A stretch of 64,000 nt of DNA, from positions 1 through 64,000 of the forward strand of contig JAIEOV010000105.1 of assembly GCA_019750135.1 (NCBI GenBank). Reading direction: 5' to 3'. This DNA is from Reyranella sp. (GTDB lineage: Bacteria > Pseudomonadota > Alphaproteobacteria > Reyranellales > Reyranellaceae). Made by a program: the position numbers and the translations under genes. The stretch's first letter is position 1. Each line of letters begins with the position of its first letter. Under the pieces are notes generated by a model. That model was not told the origin of the DNA. It searched no databases and saw only the letters and a program-made list of their open reading frames with translations. Below, piece by piece: positions 37,408-45,853 of this stretch.

Positions 37408-38571
37408 ATGAATCTTTGGATGACCACCAAGCCCGCCCAGTCTGAAACCGGCGATCCGCTGTTGCTGACGCCCGGTCCGCTCACCACTTCGGCCAGCGTC
37501 AAGCAGGCCATGGTCCACGACTGGGGCTCGCGCGATGCCGAGTTCCTGCGCATCAACCGCATGGTCCTCGACAAGATCGTCGAGTTGGCGGGCGGGCAGG
37601 GCACGCACGTCACCGTACCGGTGCAGGGTTCGGGCACCTTCGCCGTCGAGGCGATGATCACCTCCTTCGTGCCGAAGTCCGGCAAGCTTCTGGTGCTGCT
37701 CAACGGCGCCTATGGCCAACGCGCGCTCAAGATCGCCCAGATCGCCGGCCGTGCCACCGCCTCGCTCGAGACGCCGGAAGACACGCCGCCCGACCTGGCG
37801 CGCCTGGACAAGATGCTGGCCGACGACACGGCCATCAGCCACGTCTTTGCCGTCCATTGCGAGACGACCTCGGGCATCCTCAATCCGATTGCCGAAGTCG
37901 CCGAGACCGTCGCCCGCCACGGCCGCCGCCTGCTAGTCGATTCCATGAGCGCGTTCGGCGCGATCGAAATCGATGCCCGCAAGATCCGCTACGATGCGCT
38001 GGCCGCTTCGTCGAACAAGTGCCTCGAGGGCGTGCCGGGCCTGGGCTTCGTGATCTGCCGCAACGAGGCGCTGGCCGAGTGCAAGGGCAACGCCACCACG
38101 CTCGTGCTCGACCTGTTCGACCAGGCCGAAGCCTTCGCCCGCACCGGCCAGTACCGCTTCACGCCGCCGATCCACGTCATCGTGGCCCTGGGCAAGGCGA
38201 TCGAGGAGCATGAAGCCGAGGGCGGCGTCGTCGGCCGCGGCAGGCGCTACCGGGAGAATGCCGGCGTGCTGATCGACGGCATGCGCGCCATGGGCTTCCA
38301 GACCCTGCTACCCGATCGCCTGCAGGCGCCGATCATCGTCACCTTCCACATGCCGACCGATCCCCGGTTCGTCTTCCAGACGTTCTATGATGCGCTGAAG
38401 GACCGCGGCTACGTGATCTATCCCGGCAAGCTCACGGTCGCCGATTCCTTCCGCATCGGCTGCATCGGGCGGCTGTATCCCCAGCACATGGTCGGCGCCC
38501 TGGTTGCGGTGCGCGAGGTGCTGGACGAGATGCGGGTCAGCAACGGCGGCCCGGCGTTGGCGGCAGAGTAG
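37408..38571 (+). CDS. phnW: 2-aminoethylphosphonate--pyruvate transaminase
   Basis: 387 residues, class V aminotransferase fold. It moves the amino group of 2-aminoethylphosphonate to pyruvate, giving phosphonoacetaldehyde and alanine. LLLTPGPLTTSASVK at the N-terminus and the PLP-Lys region ASSNKCLEGVPGLGF (about residue 200) are the PhnW signatures. First gene of phnW-phnA-phnY, with 11 and 8 bp gaps, so one mRNA is likely. Confidence 0.94.
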   Translation: MNLWMTTKPAQSETGDPLLLTPGPLTTSASVKQAMVHDWGSRDAEFLRINRMVLDKIVELAGGQGTHVTVPVQGSGTFAVEAMITSFVPKSGKLLVLLNGAYGQRALKIAQIAGRATASLETPEDTPPDLARLDKMLADDTAISHVFAVHCETTSGILNPIAEVAETVARHGRRLLVDSMSAFGAIEIDARKIRYDALAASSNKCLEGVPGLGFVICRNEALAECKGNATTLVLDLFDQAEAFARTGQYRFTPPIHVIVALGKAIEEHEAEGGVVGRGRRYRENAGVLIDGMRAMGFQTLLPDRLQAPIIVTFHMPTDPRFVFQTFYDALKDRGYVIYPGKLTVADSFRIGCIGRLYPQHMVGALVAVREVLDEMRVSNGGPALAAE

Positions 38572-38582
38572 GAGAGGTACCC

Positions 38583-39857
38583 ATGGCACCCGACAGCTTG
38601 AACACCCTCAACAAGGACGGGGTCGGCGAGATCGCCGTCAACGGCCGCCGCTACCGCGTGCCGCGCCAGCCCACCGTCGTGGTCTGCGTCGACGGCTCGG
38701 AGCCGGGCTACATCGAGCGCGCCGTCGAGGCCGGCCGCGCGCCGTGGTTCGGCAAGGTCCTGACCCAGGGCACGAACCTTTTAGCCGACTGTGTCGTGCC
38801 GAGCTTCACCAACCCGAACAACCTCTCGATCGTCACGGGCCGGCCGCCGGCCGAGCACGGCATCTGCGGCAACTACTTCCTCGATCCCGATAGCGGGAAA
38901 GAGGTGATGATGAACGATCCGAAGTTCCTGCGCATCGAGACGCTGTTCCCGTCCTTCCAGCACGCCGGCTGCCGCATCGCCGTGGTCACCGCCAAGGACA
39001 AGCTGCGCGGTCTTCTGGGCAAGGGGCTGGAGCTGGGTGTCGGCAAGGCGTGCAGCTTCTCTTCCGAAAAGTCCGACAAGGCGAGCGTGGCCGAGAATGG
39101 CATCGACAAGGTGAACGAGCTGGTCGGCATGCCGGTGCCGGACGTCTACAGCGCCGGCCTGTCGGAGTTCGTGTTCGCCGCCGGCGTGAAGATCATGGAA
39201 CGCGACCGGCCGCAGATCATGTATCTGTCGACCACCGACTACATCCAGCACAAGCACGCGCCCGGCACGCCGGTCGCCGACGACTTCTACGCCATGATGG
39301 ATGGCTACATGGCCAAGCTCGACGCCATGGGCTGCACGATCGTGCTGACCGCCGACCACGGCATGAACGCCAAGTTCGGCGCCGACGGCCAGCCCGACGT
39401 CATCTACCTGCAGGACGTGTTCGACGGTTGGCTCGGCAAGGACAAGGCGCGGGTCATCCTGCCCATCACCGATCCCTACGTCGTACATCACGGCGCGCTG
39501 GGCTCCTTCGCCGTGGTCTACCTGCCCGCCGGCACGACGCCCGAGGCCGCGGCCGCCAAGCTGAAGGCGATGTCCGGCATCGAGGCAGCGCTCTCCAAGC
39601 AGGAGGCCGCGGCCCGTTTCGAGTTGCCGGCCGATCGCCTGGGCGACCTCGTCGTCGTCTCGACCAAGCACAAGGTGCTGGGCACTTCGGCGTCGCGCCA
39701 CGACCTGTCGGGCCTGACAGAGCCGCTGCGCAGCCATGGCGGCGTCTCCGAGCAGAAGGTTCCGCTGCTCTGCAATCGCAAGCTCGCAGCCGACGCCGCG
39801 TCGCGCCATTGGCGCAACTTCGACGCCTTCGATCTCGCGCTCAACCTCGTCGCCTGA
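38583..39857 (+). CDS. phnA: Phosphonoacetate hydrolase
   Basis: 424 residues, alkaline-phosphatase superfamily. It splits the C-P bond of phosphonoacetate to acetate and phosphate using two zinc ions. Expected metal ligands are visible: Asp37 in VCVDGSE, the nucleophile Thr in SFTNPNN, Asp and His in STTDYIQHKHAPG, ADHGMN, and the last His in RSHGGVSEQ. GGAGAGG lies just before the ATG. Confidence 0.95.
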   Translation: MAPDSLNTLNKDGVGEIAVNGRRYRVPRQPTVVVCVDGSEPGYIERAVEAGRAPWFGKVLTQGTNLLADCVVPSFTNPNNLSIVTGRPPAEHGICGNYFLDPDSGKEVMMNDPKFLRIETLFPSFQHAGCRIAVVTAKDKLRGLLGKGLELGVGKACSFSSEKSDKASVAENGIDKVNELVGMPVPDVYSAGLSEFVFAAGVKIMERDRPQIMYLSTTDYIQHKHAPGTPVADDFYAMMDGYMAKLDAMGCTIVLTADHGMNAKFGADGQPDVIYLQDVFDGWLGKDKARVILPITDPYVVHHGALGSFAVVYLPAGTTPEAAAAKLKAMSGIEAALSKQEAAARFELPADRLGDLVVVSTKHKVLGTSASRHDLSGLTEPLRSHGGVSEQKVPLLCNRKLAADAASRHWRNFDAFDLALNLVA

Positions 39858-39865
39858 GAGACACC

Positions 39866-41314
39866 ATGGACACCATGATCCGCAGCGATGTGCGGCACGA
39901 AGCCCTGCGCATCGCCGGCAAGAAGGTCGAAACCCAGAACCGCCTGGAAGTCCGCTTCCCGTGGGACAACCGGCTGGTCGGCAGCGTGCCGCGCGCCACG
40001 CCCGAGCTGGTGGCCGAGGCCTTCCGCATCGCCCACGCCTACAAGCCCAAGCTGACGCGCTATCAGCGCCAGCAGATCCTGCTGAAGACGGCCGAGCTGC
40101 TGGTCGCCCGCAAGGAGGAGCTGTCGCGGCTGATCACGCTGGAATCGGGCCTGTGTCTGAAGGACTCGCTCTACGAGGTCGGTCGCGCCTTCGACGTCTT
40201 CACCTTCGCCGGCCAGCTCTGTATGCTCGATGATGGCCAGACGTTTTCCTGCGATCTCACGCCACACGGCAAGTCGCGCAAGATCTTCACCCTGCGCCAG
40301 CCGCTCAACGCCATCTCGGCCATCACGCCGTTCAACCATCCGCTGAACATGGTGGCGCACAAGCTGGCGCCGGCCTTCGCCACCAACAACTGCGTGGTGC
40401 TGAAGCCGACCGAGCTGACGCCGCTCACCGCGCTGTTCCTGGCCGACACGCTCTACGAGGCGGGCCTGCCGCCCGAGATGCTGTCGGTCATCACCGGCAA
40501 TCCGTCGGACATCGGCGACGCCATGATCACCGATCCCCACGCTGACCTCGTGACCTTCACAGGCTCGGTGCGTGTCGGCAAGCACATCGCGGCGACCGCG
40601 GGCTACAAGCGCCTGGTGCTGGAGCTCGGCGGCAACGATCCGCTGATCGTCATGGAGGATGCCGACCTCGATAAGGCGGCCGAACTCGCCGTCGCCGGCG
40701 CGACGAAGAACTCTGGACAGCGCTGCACCGCTGTGAAGCGCATCATCGTGGTCGACAGCGTGGCCGATGCCTTCGTCGAGCGCGTGCTGGCCAAGGCGAA
40801 GAAGCTCAAGGCCGGCGATCCGCTCGATCCCGAGACCGACGTCGGCACGGTGATCCACGAGCGCGCCGCCGCGCAGTTCCAGAACCGTGTCAGCGAGGCC
40901 GTCGCCAAGCACGGCGCCAAGCTGCTGCACGGCAACGACCGCCGCGGCGCGCTGTTCCCGCCCACCGTCGTCGACCATGTCGACCCGACCTGCGAGCTGG
41001 TGCGCGAGGAGACGTTCGGGCCAGCTATCCCGATCATCCGCGTGAAGGACATCGATCACTCCATCAAGGTGTCCAACGGCACGGCCTACGGCCTGTCCTC
41101 GGGCGTCTGCACCGACCGCCTGGACTACATCACCCGATTCGTCGACGAGCTGCAGGTCGGCACCGTCAATATCTGGGAGGTTCCCGGCTATCGCATCGAG
41201 ATGTCGCCCTTCGGCGGCATCAAGGATTCGGGCCTCGGCTACAAGGAAGGCGTCCTTGAAGCCATGAAGAGCTTCACCAATGTAAAGACCTGGTCGCTGC
41301 CCTGGCCGGGGTAG
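39866..41314 (+). CDS. phnY: Phosphonoacetaldehyde dehydrogenase
   Basis: 482 residues, NAD-dependent aldehyde dehydrogenase. It oxidises the PhnW product to phosphonoacetate, the PhnA substrate. The catalytic Cys lies in NSGQRCTAVKRI and the general base Glu in LVLELGGNDPL. NITPFNHP-type folding is seen as ISAITPFNHPLN, and EMSPFGGIKDSGLGYKEG closes the domain. The specific call rests on the family look plus the phnW and phnA neighbours. Start ATG 39866, 8 bp after phnA. Confidence 0.93.
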   Translation: MDTMIRSDVRHEALRIAGKKVETQNRLEVRFPWDNRLVGSVPRATPELVAEAFRIAHAYKPKLTRYQRQQILLKTAELLVARKEELSRLITLESGLCLKDSLYEVGRAFDVFTFAGQLCMLDDGQTFSCDLTPHGKSRKIFTLRQPLNAISAITPFNHPLNMVAHKLAPAFATNNCVVLKPTELTPLTALFLADTLYEAGLPPEMLSVITGNPSDIGDAMITDPHADLVTFTGSVRVGKHIAATAGYKRLVLELGGNDPLIVMEDADLDKAAELAVAGATKNSGQRCTAVKRIIVVDSVADAFVERVLAKAKKLKAGDPLDPETDVGTVIHERAAAQFQNRVSEAVAKHGAKLLHGNDRRGALFPPTVVDHVDPTCELVREETFGPAIPIIRVKDIDHSIKVSNGTAYGLSSGVCTDRLDYITRFVDELQVGTVNIWEVPGYRIEMSPFGGIKDSGLGYKEGVLEAMKSFTNVKTWSLPWPG

Positions 41315-41333
41315 CCTTTCCAGGGAGGAAACA

Positions 41334-41690
41334 TTGGCCGCCCAAAGCTACGCCGGAAGCTGTCATTGCGGTGCCGTCGCCTACACCGTCGAGGTCGACA
41401 CCGACCAGGCCCTGAAGTGCAACTGCTCGATCTGCGCCAAGCTTGGCGCCGTCTGGGCTTTCGCGCCGCAGGCCAAGTTCAAGCTGACCAAGGGAGCCGA
41501 CGAGCAGGGCGACTACCTGTTCAACCAGAAGAAGCTGCACCACCGCTTCTGCACGTCCTGCGGCATCGAGAGCTATGCCAACGGCACCGGCCCCGACGGC
41601 TCACCCATGGTCGGCATCAATCTCCGCTGTGTCGACGGCGTCGATGTCGATAAGCTCAGTCCCAAACCGTGGGACGGACGCAGCAAGTAG
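41334..41690 (+). CDS. GFA-family zinc protein (CENP-V/GFA domain)
   Basis: 118 residues with the GFA zinc pattern: GSCHCGAV (two Cys), CNCSICAK (Cys-x-Cys-x2-Cys) and FCTSCGIE (Cys-x2-Cys). Members are called glutathione-dependent formaldehyde-activating enzymes, but most are of unknown role. The start is TTG at 41334, supported by GGGAGGA 4-5 bp upstream and a GSCHCG position normal for the family. It follows phnY by 19 bp and might ride on the same transcript. Confidence 0.88.
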   Translation: MAAQSYAGSCHCGAVAYTVEVDTDQALKCNCSICAKLGAVWAFAPQAKFKLTKGADEQGDYLFNQKKLHHRFCTSCGIESYANGTGPDGSPMVGINLRCVDGVDVDKLSPKPWDGRSK

Positions 41691-41700
41691 GAGCCTTTTG

Positions 41701-42675
41701 ATGCCGATGATTTCCCGCCGTCAGCTGATGGCGGCGACCGCCCTTGTGGCGGCGCCTTCGCTCGCCCGTGCTCAGGCCTGGCCTTCCAAGCAGATCCGCA
41801 TGATCGCGCCCTATCCGCCGGGCGGGGGCATCGACACGGTGACGCGGGCCTTCTCCGAGGGCGTGTCGACCCGCCTCAACCAGGTCATCGTGGTCGACAA
41901 CCAGCCGGGGGCGGGCGCCACGATCGGCGCGGCGGCGCTGGCCAGGAGCCCGGCCGACGGCTACACGCTGATGGTGGGCAGCATGGTCGACTACTCGATC
42001 GCGCCCTATTTCCACCAGAACCTCAGCTTCGACATGGCCAAGGACTTCGTGCCGATCCTGGAGATCGGCAACGGCACGGTGGGCGTGCTGGTGACGCCGA
42101 GCCTGCCGGCGAAGAGCGTCCAGGAGCTGATCGCCTACGCCAAGGCCAATCCCGGCAAGCTCTCCTATGCCTCGTCGGGCTTCGGCGGGCTGATTCATCT
42201 CAACTACGAGATGCTGAAGCAGATGACGGGCGCGGAGATGACCCACGTGCCGTACAAGGGCACCAGCTTCTTCCAGGCCGACCTCTACGAGGGCCGAGTG
42301 CAAGTCTCGATCGACAACGTGCTGGCCCACCTGCCCAACATCGCGGCCGGCAAGGTCCGCTGCCTGGCCGTCACCAGCAAGGCGCGCTCGCCGCTGCTGC
42401 CCGACGTGCCGACCATGGCCGAGGCGGGCGTGCCGGGCTTCGAATCGGCCACCAACTACACGCTGTTCGCGCCCAAGGCGGTGTCGGCCGACATCCAGAA
42501 GAAGCTGAACGAGACCGGCAACGAGGTTGTGAGCGACGCAGGCTTCCGCGAGAAGATGCTGAAGCTCGGCATCGTGCCGGCCGGCGGCTCGCAGGCCGAG
42601 GTGCAGGCCAAGATGCCGACCGAGATGAAGCGCTGGGCCGACGTCATCCAGAAGGGCAACATCAAGCCCAGCTAG
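41701..42675 (+). CDS. Tripartite tricarboxylate transporter binding protein (TctC/Bug family)
   Basis: 324 residues. The twin-arginine-like signal SRRQLMAATALVAAPSLARA is followed by a Bug-type binding protein with MIAPYPPGGGIDTVTR, NQPGAGATIGAAALA, SPADGYTLM and VPTMAEAGVPGFE. It would bind a carboxylate in the periplasm. No TctA/TctB permease is nearby, which is common for this expanded family. It lies 10 bp after the GFA gene. Confidence 0.92.
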   Translation: MPMISRRQLMAATALVAAPSLARAQAWPSKQIRMIAPYPPGGGIDTVTRAFSEGVSTRLNQVIVVDNQPGAGATIGAAALARSPADGYTLMVGSMVDYSIAPYFHQNLSFDMAKDFVPILEIGNGTVGVLVTPSLPAKSVQELIAYAKANPGKLSYASSGFGGLIHLNYEMLKQMTGAEMTHVPYKGTSFFQADLYEGRVQVSIDNVLAHLPNIAAGKVRCLAVTSKARSPLLPDVPTMAEAGVPGFESATNYTLFAPKAVSADIQKKLNETGNEVVSDAGFREKMLKLGIVPAGGSQAEVQAKMPTEMKRWADVIQKGNIKPS

Positions 42676-42772
42676 GGCCATGCATGAGCGATGATCGGGT
42701 TATTCCTCGTTGTGCGAGGGGTGACCCTGCCGACAAACTCGCCGCGCATTTTGCGAGCGGAGGAAGCCAGCC

Positions 42773-43597
42773 ATGACCGTCAGCCAGGCCGACAAAGCCA
42801 AGAAGTTCCGCGCCCTGCACGAGGCGCCGGGGTCGTTCGTCATTCCCAACCCGTGGGACGGCGGCTCGGCACGTGTCCTCGCTGGCCTGGGTTTCGAGGC
42901 GCTGGCGACCTCGAGCGGCGCCAAGGCGGGCGTGTTGGGCAAGCGCGACGGCAAGGTCACGCGTGAAGAGGCGTTGGCCAACGCCAAGCAGATCGTCGAG
43001 GCCTGCGACCTGCCGGTGGCGGCCGATCTCGAGAAGGGTTTTGGCGATGGGCCCGAGGCTGCGGCGGAGACGATCCGGCAGGCGGCCGGCATCGGCCTGG
43101 TCGGCGGCTCGATCGAGGACTTTTCCGGCGACAAGGACAAGCCGCTGTACGACATCGAGGCTGCCGCGGCGCGCGTCGCGGCTGCGGTGAAGGCGGCGCG
43201 GGCGCTGCCGTTCCCCTTCATGCTGACGGCGCGCGCCGAGGGCTTCCTGCGCGGCAAGGCCGACCTCGACGACATCATCAAGCGCCTGAAGGCCTACGAG
43301 GCGGCCGGCGCCGACGTGCTGTTCGCGCCTGGGCTGCCGGACATCGAAGCGGTGAAGAAGGTCTGCAGCTCGATCGGCAAGCCGTTCAACTTCATGGTCG
43401 GCATCAAGGGCCGGTCCTTCAGCGTTGCCGAGCTGCAGGCCGCCGGCGTCAAGCGCATCAGTCTCGCGACCTCACTCTACCGCGCCGCGATGACCGGCCT
43501 GGTGAACGCGGCGAAGGAAGTGAAGGACAAGGGCACCTTTACCTACCTCGATTCGTCGGTTCCGACGCCCGAGCTCAATGCGTTCATGAAGGAGTGA
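42773..43597 (+). CDS. Isocitrate lyase/PEP mutase-family protein
   Basis: 274 residues, PEP mutase/ICL-type TIM barrel: FVIPNPWDGGSARVL, ADLEKGFGD, and the Mg2+-binding pair in SIEDFSG. The mobile loop reads SGDKDKPLYD and has neither the KKCGH of lyases nor the EDK...NS of true PEP mutases. The reaction is therefore unknown and it should not be taken as a phosphonate-biosynthesis enzyme. GGAGGA lies before the ATG. Confidence 0.85.
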   Translation: MTVSQADKAKKFRALHEAPGSFVIPNPWDGGSARVLAGLGFEALATSSGAKAGVLGKRDGKVTREEALANAKQIVEACDLPVAADLEKGFGDGPEAAAETIRQAAGIGLVGGSIEDFSGDKDKPLYDIEAAAARVAAAVKAARALPFPFMLTARAEGFLRGKADLDDIIKRLKAYEAAGADVLFAPGLPDIEAVKKVCSSIGKPFNFMVGIKGRSFSVAELQAAGVKRISLATSLYRAAMTGLVNAAKEVKDKGTFTYLDSSVPTPELNAFMKE

Positions 43598-43604
43598 CGA
43601 CCGC

Positions 43605-43943
43605 CTACTTGCAGCTCAGAGTTTCCGCCGCCGGCCGGCTGCCGCGGTCGATGTCGTAGGTGTCGGGCAGGAACTTGTTCTTGATCAGCTTGCCCGAAAC
43701 CTCGACCTGGGCGCCGACCTTGCAGCCCTTGTCGTTGCGATGGGTGACCATGCCGAACTGGCAGGAGGTCTTGCGGTCGCGGAAGAAGATCACGCCGGCC
43801 GCCTCGACCATGCGGTCGATCGTGCCGGAAACCTTGACGTCCTGGCCTTCGAGGTTGTCGCAGAATTGCGCGGTCGCCGGGCCCGTCTGAAGCCACAGGG
43901 CGACCGGCAGCGTCACCGCGGCGGCGATGAGTCTCGGCCGCAT
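43605..43943 (-). CDS. Small periplasmic protein, function unknown
   Basis: 112 residues with a clear signal peptide (MRPRLIAAAVTLPVALWLQ, cleaved near ATAQ). The mature part of about 85 residues has four Cys (FCDN, TSCQF, KGCKV, LSCK), which could form two disulfides. It shows an alternating pattern (VKVSGTIDRM, AQVEVSGKLIK) suggesting an OB-like beta-barrel. GGAAG precedes the ATG. It is convergent with the PEP-mutase-family gene, 7 bp away. Confidence 0.7.
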   Translation of the reverse strand: MRPRLIAAAVTLPVALWLQTGPATAQFCDNLEGQDVKVSGTIDRMVEAAGVIFFRDRKTSCQFGMVTHRNDKGCKVGAQVEVSGKLIKNKFLPDTYDIDRGSRPAAETLSCK

Positions 43944-43999
43944 CGTCTTTCTTCCACCCCACACCATCGCTGCAATATTAGGGCTGGCACGCTTCCTGT

Positions 44000-45748
44000 C
44001 TACGGCAGGCCGGCCTTGGCGAGGCCATCCAGGATGCGCTGGAAATCCCGAGCATCCTTGTAGGGCAGGACACCTTCGCGCTGCTGCAGCGAGAAACCGG
44101 GATTGACCTGGAGCAGCCCCGCCCAGGCCTCGCGCGCCTCCTCGGTCCGCCCGAGATGGCCGTACGAGGCCGCCAGCAGCATGCGGCTGGCGTCGGTGTT
44201 GGGATTGCGCGCGATGCGCTCCACCAGATAGCCGGCGGCAATTTCGTCCTGCCCCATGCTGAAATGCGCCTGCGCCGCGAGATGCAGCAGGATGTTGGGG
44301 TAGAGCGGATCGAGCCGCATCGCGACGGCGAGCGATTCCAGCGCCTGCTTGTGATGGCCCGAATACATCAGCGCCATGCCCAGCAGCGCATGGCCTTGCG
44401 CATAGTTGTGGTCCAGCTCGACCGCCCGGTTGAGTTCCGTCAGCGCCTCGTCGTAGCGGCGCTGCCAGACCCGCACGTTGCCCATGGCGACATGGCCGCC
44501 GGGCTGGCGTTCGTCGAGCTCCAGCGCACGGCGCGCCCACCGTTCGCCCTCTGCCAGCGCGCCTTGCGGATCGGGGATCCAGGCGTTGACGTAGTCGGAC
44601 ACCGAGGCGAAGGCCAGGCCGACATGCGGCGCGGTGAAATTCGGATCGAGCTCCAGCGCGCGCCGATGCAGGGCCTTGGCTTCGGCGATGGTCTCGCGCG
44701 TGCCCAGCCCCAGCAGCTGGCGGGCGCGCAGCCAGCTTTCGTAGGCGTCGATGTTCTTGGTGCCGCCGCGCTTGAGGTCTTGCTCCTCGACGCGGCTGAG
44801 CTTCACCGCCAGCGCCTCGACGATCTTGTGCACGACCTCGTCCTGGGTCGCGAAGATGTCGGTCAGCTCGCGGTCGAAGCGGTCGGCCCACAGATGGCCG
44901 CCGCTCTCGGCATCGACCAGCTGGGCGGTGATGCGCACGCGGTTGCCGGCCTTGCGGATCGAGCCTTCGAGCACGAAGCGCACGCCGAGCTCGCGGCCGA
45001 CCTCCTGCACCTTCACGGCGCGGCCCTTGTAGGTGAAGGACGAGTTGCGCGCGATCACGAACAGCGCCTGCACCTTGGACAGGTCCGTGATCAGGTCCTC
45101 GGAGATGCCGTCGCTGAAATACTCCTGCTCGGCATCGCCGCTCATGTTGGTGAAGGGCAGCACGGCGATCGAGGGCTTGTCCGGCACGGCGGGCGCCGTC
45201 GGGCGCCCCTTGCCGTTGGCCCGGCCGATGCGGAACACGCGGACCGGCCGGGCGATGTTCTTGACCGGCTTCTCGCCCAGGTCTTCCAGCTCGATGCCGA
45301 GCTTGTCGCGCACCGAATCGCGCACCGCGCGCGACACGAAGATGGCGCCGGGCTCGGCCAGGCCCTCCAGCCGGGCGGCGATGTTGACGCCGTCGCCGAA
45401 GATGTCGCCGTCCTCGATGATGACGTCGCCGAGATTGATGCCGATGCGGAACTCGATGCGCGCGTCGTCGGGGGCGCCGCGATTGCGATCGGCCATGCCG
45501 GCCTGGATGGCGACGGCGCAGCGCACCGCCTCGACGGCGCTGGCGAAATCGACCAGCAGGCCATCGCCGGTGCGCTTGACGATGCGGCCGCGATGGGCGG
45601 CGATATGGGGCTCGATCAATTCGCCCAGGTGGCCCTTCAGGCGCTGCAGCGTGCCTTCCTCGTCGCGACTCATCAGCCGGCTGTAGCCGGCGACATCGGC
45701 TGCCAGGATGGCCGCGAGCCTTCGTTCGGTGCGCTGATCGTCTTCCAT
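44000..45748 (-). CDS. Adenylate/guanylate cyclase with TolB-like and TPR domains
   Basis: 582 residues. Residues about 8-170 are a class III cyclase domain (AAILAADVAGYSRLM with the first metal Asp, KRTGDGLLVDFASAVEAV, GINLGDVIIEDGDIFGDGVN). Residues about 195-310 match the TolB-like/CadC-type domain (SIAVLPFTNMSGDAEQEYF, LEGSIRKAGNRVRIT). The remainder is at least four TPR-like repeats (DPNFTAPHVGLAFA, DHNYAQGHALLGMAL). It likely makes cAMP under protein-protein control. No membrane segment was seen. Confidence 0.9.
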   Translation of the reverse strand: MEDDQRTERRLAAILAADVAGYSRLMSRDEEGTLQRLKGHLGELIEPHIAAHRGRIVKRTGDGLLVDFASAVEAVRCAVAIQAGMADRNRGAPDDARIEFRIGINLGDVIIEDGDIFGDGVNIAARLEGLAEPGAIFVSRAVRDSVRDKLGIELEDLGEKPVKNIARPVRVFRIGRANGKGRPTAPAVPDKPSIAVLPFTNMSGDAEQEYFSDGISEDLITDLSKVQALFVIARNSSFTYKGRAVKVQEVGRELGVRFVLEGSIRKAGNRVRITAQLVDAESGGHLWADRFDRELTDIFATQDEVVHKIVEALAVKLSRVEEQDLKRGGTKNIDAYESWLRARQLLGLGTRETIAEAKALHRRALELDPNFTAPHVGLAFASVSDYVNAWIPDPQGALAEGERWARRALELDERQPGGHVAMGNVRVWQRRYDEALTELNRAVELDHNYAQGHALLGMALMYSGHHKQALESLAVAMRLDPLYPNILLHLAAQAHFSMGQDEIAAGYLVERIARNPNTDASRMLLAASYGHLGRTEEAREAWAGLLQVNPGFSLQQREGVLPYKDARDFQRILDGLAKAGLP

Positions 45749-45853
45749 GGGTCGAATTCCGGGGCGCAACATAACGTCGTGCCCCGCTTTACGCGAGATG
45801 GTTGCAGAAGGGGTGGCCTTGCGCCGGTTGATGACCTCGATGATCCTAGGGAT

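Noticed and set aside
42773..43597. PEP mutase (phosphonate biosynthesis) reading of this gene
   Set aside because: The mutase loop motif is missing and no phosphonopyruvate decarboxylase is nearby; the local genes degrade phosphonates.
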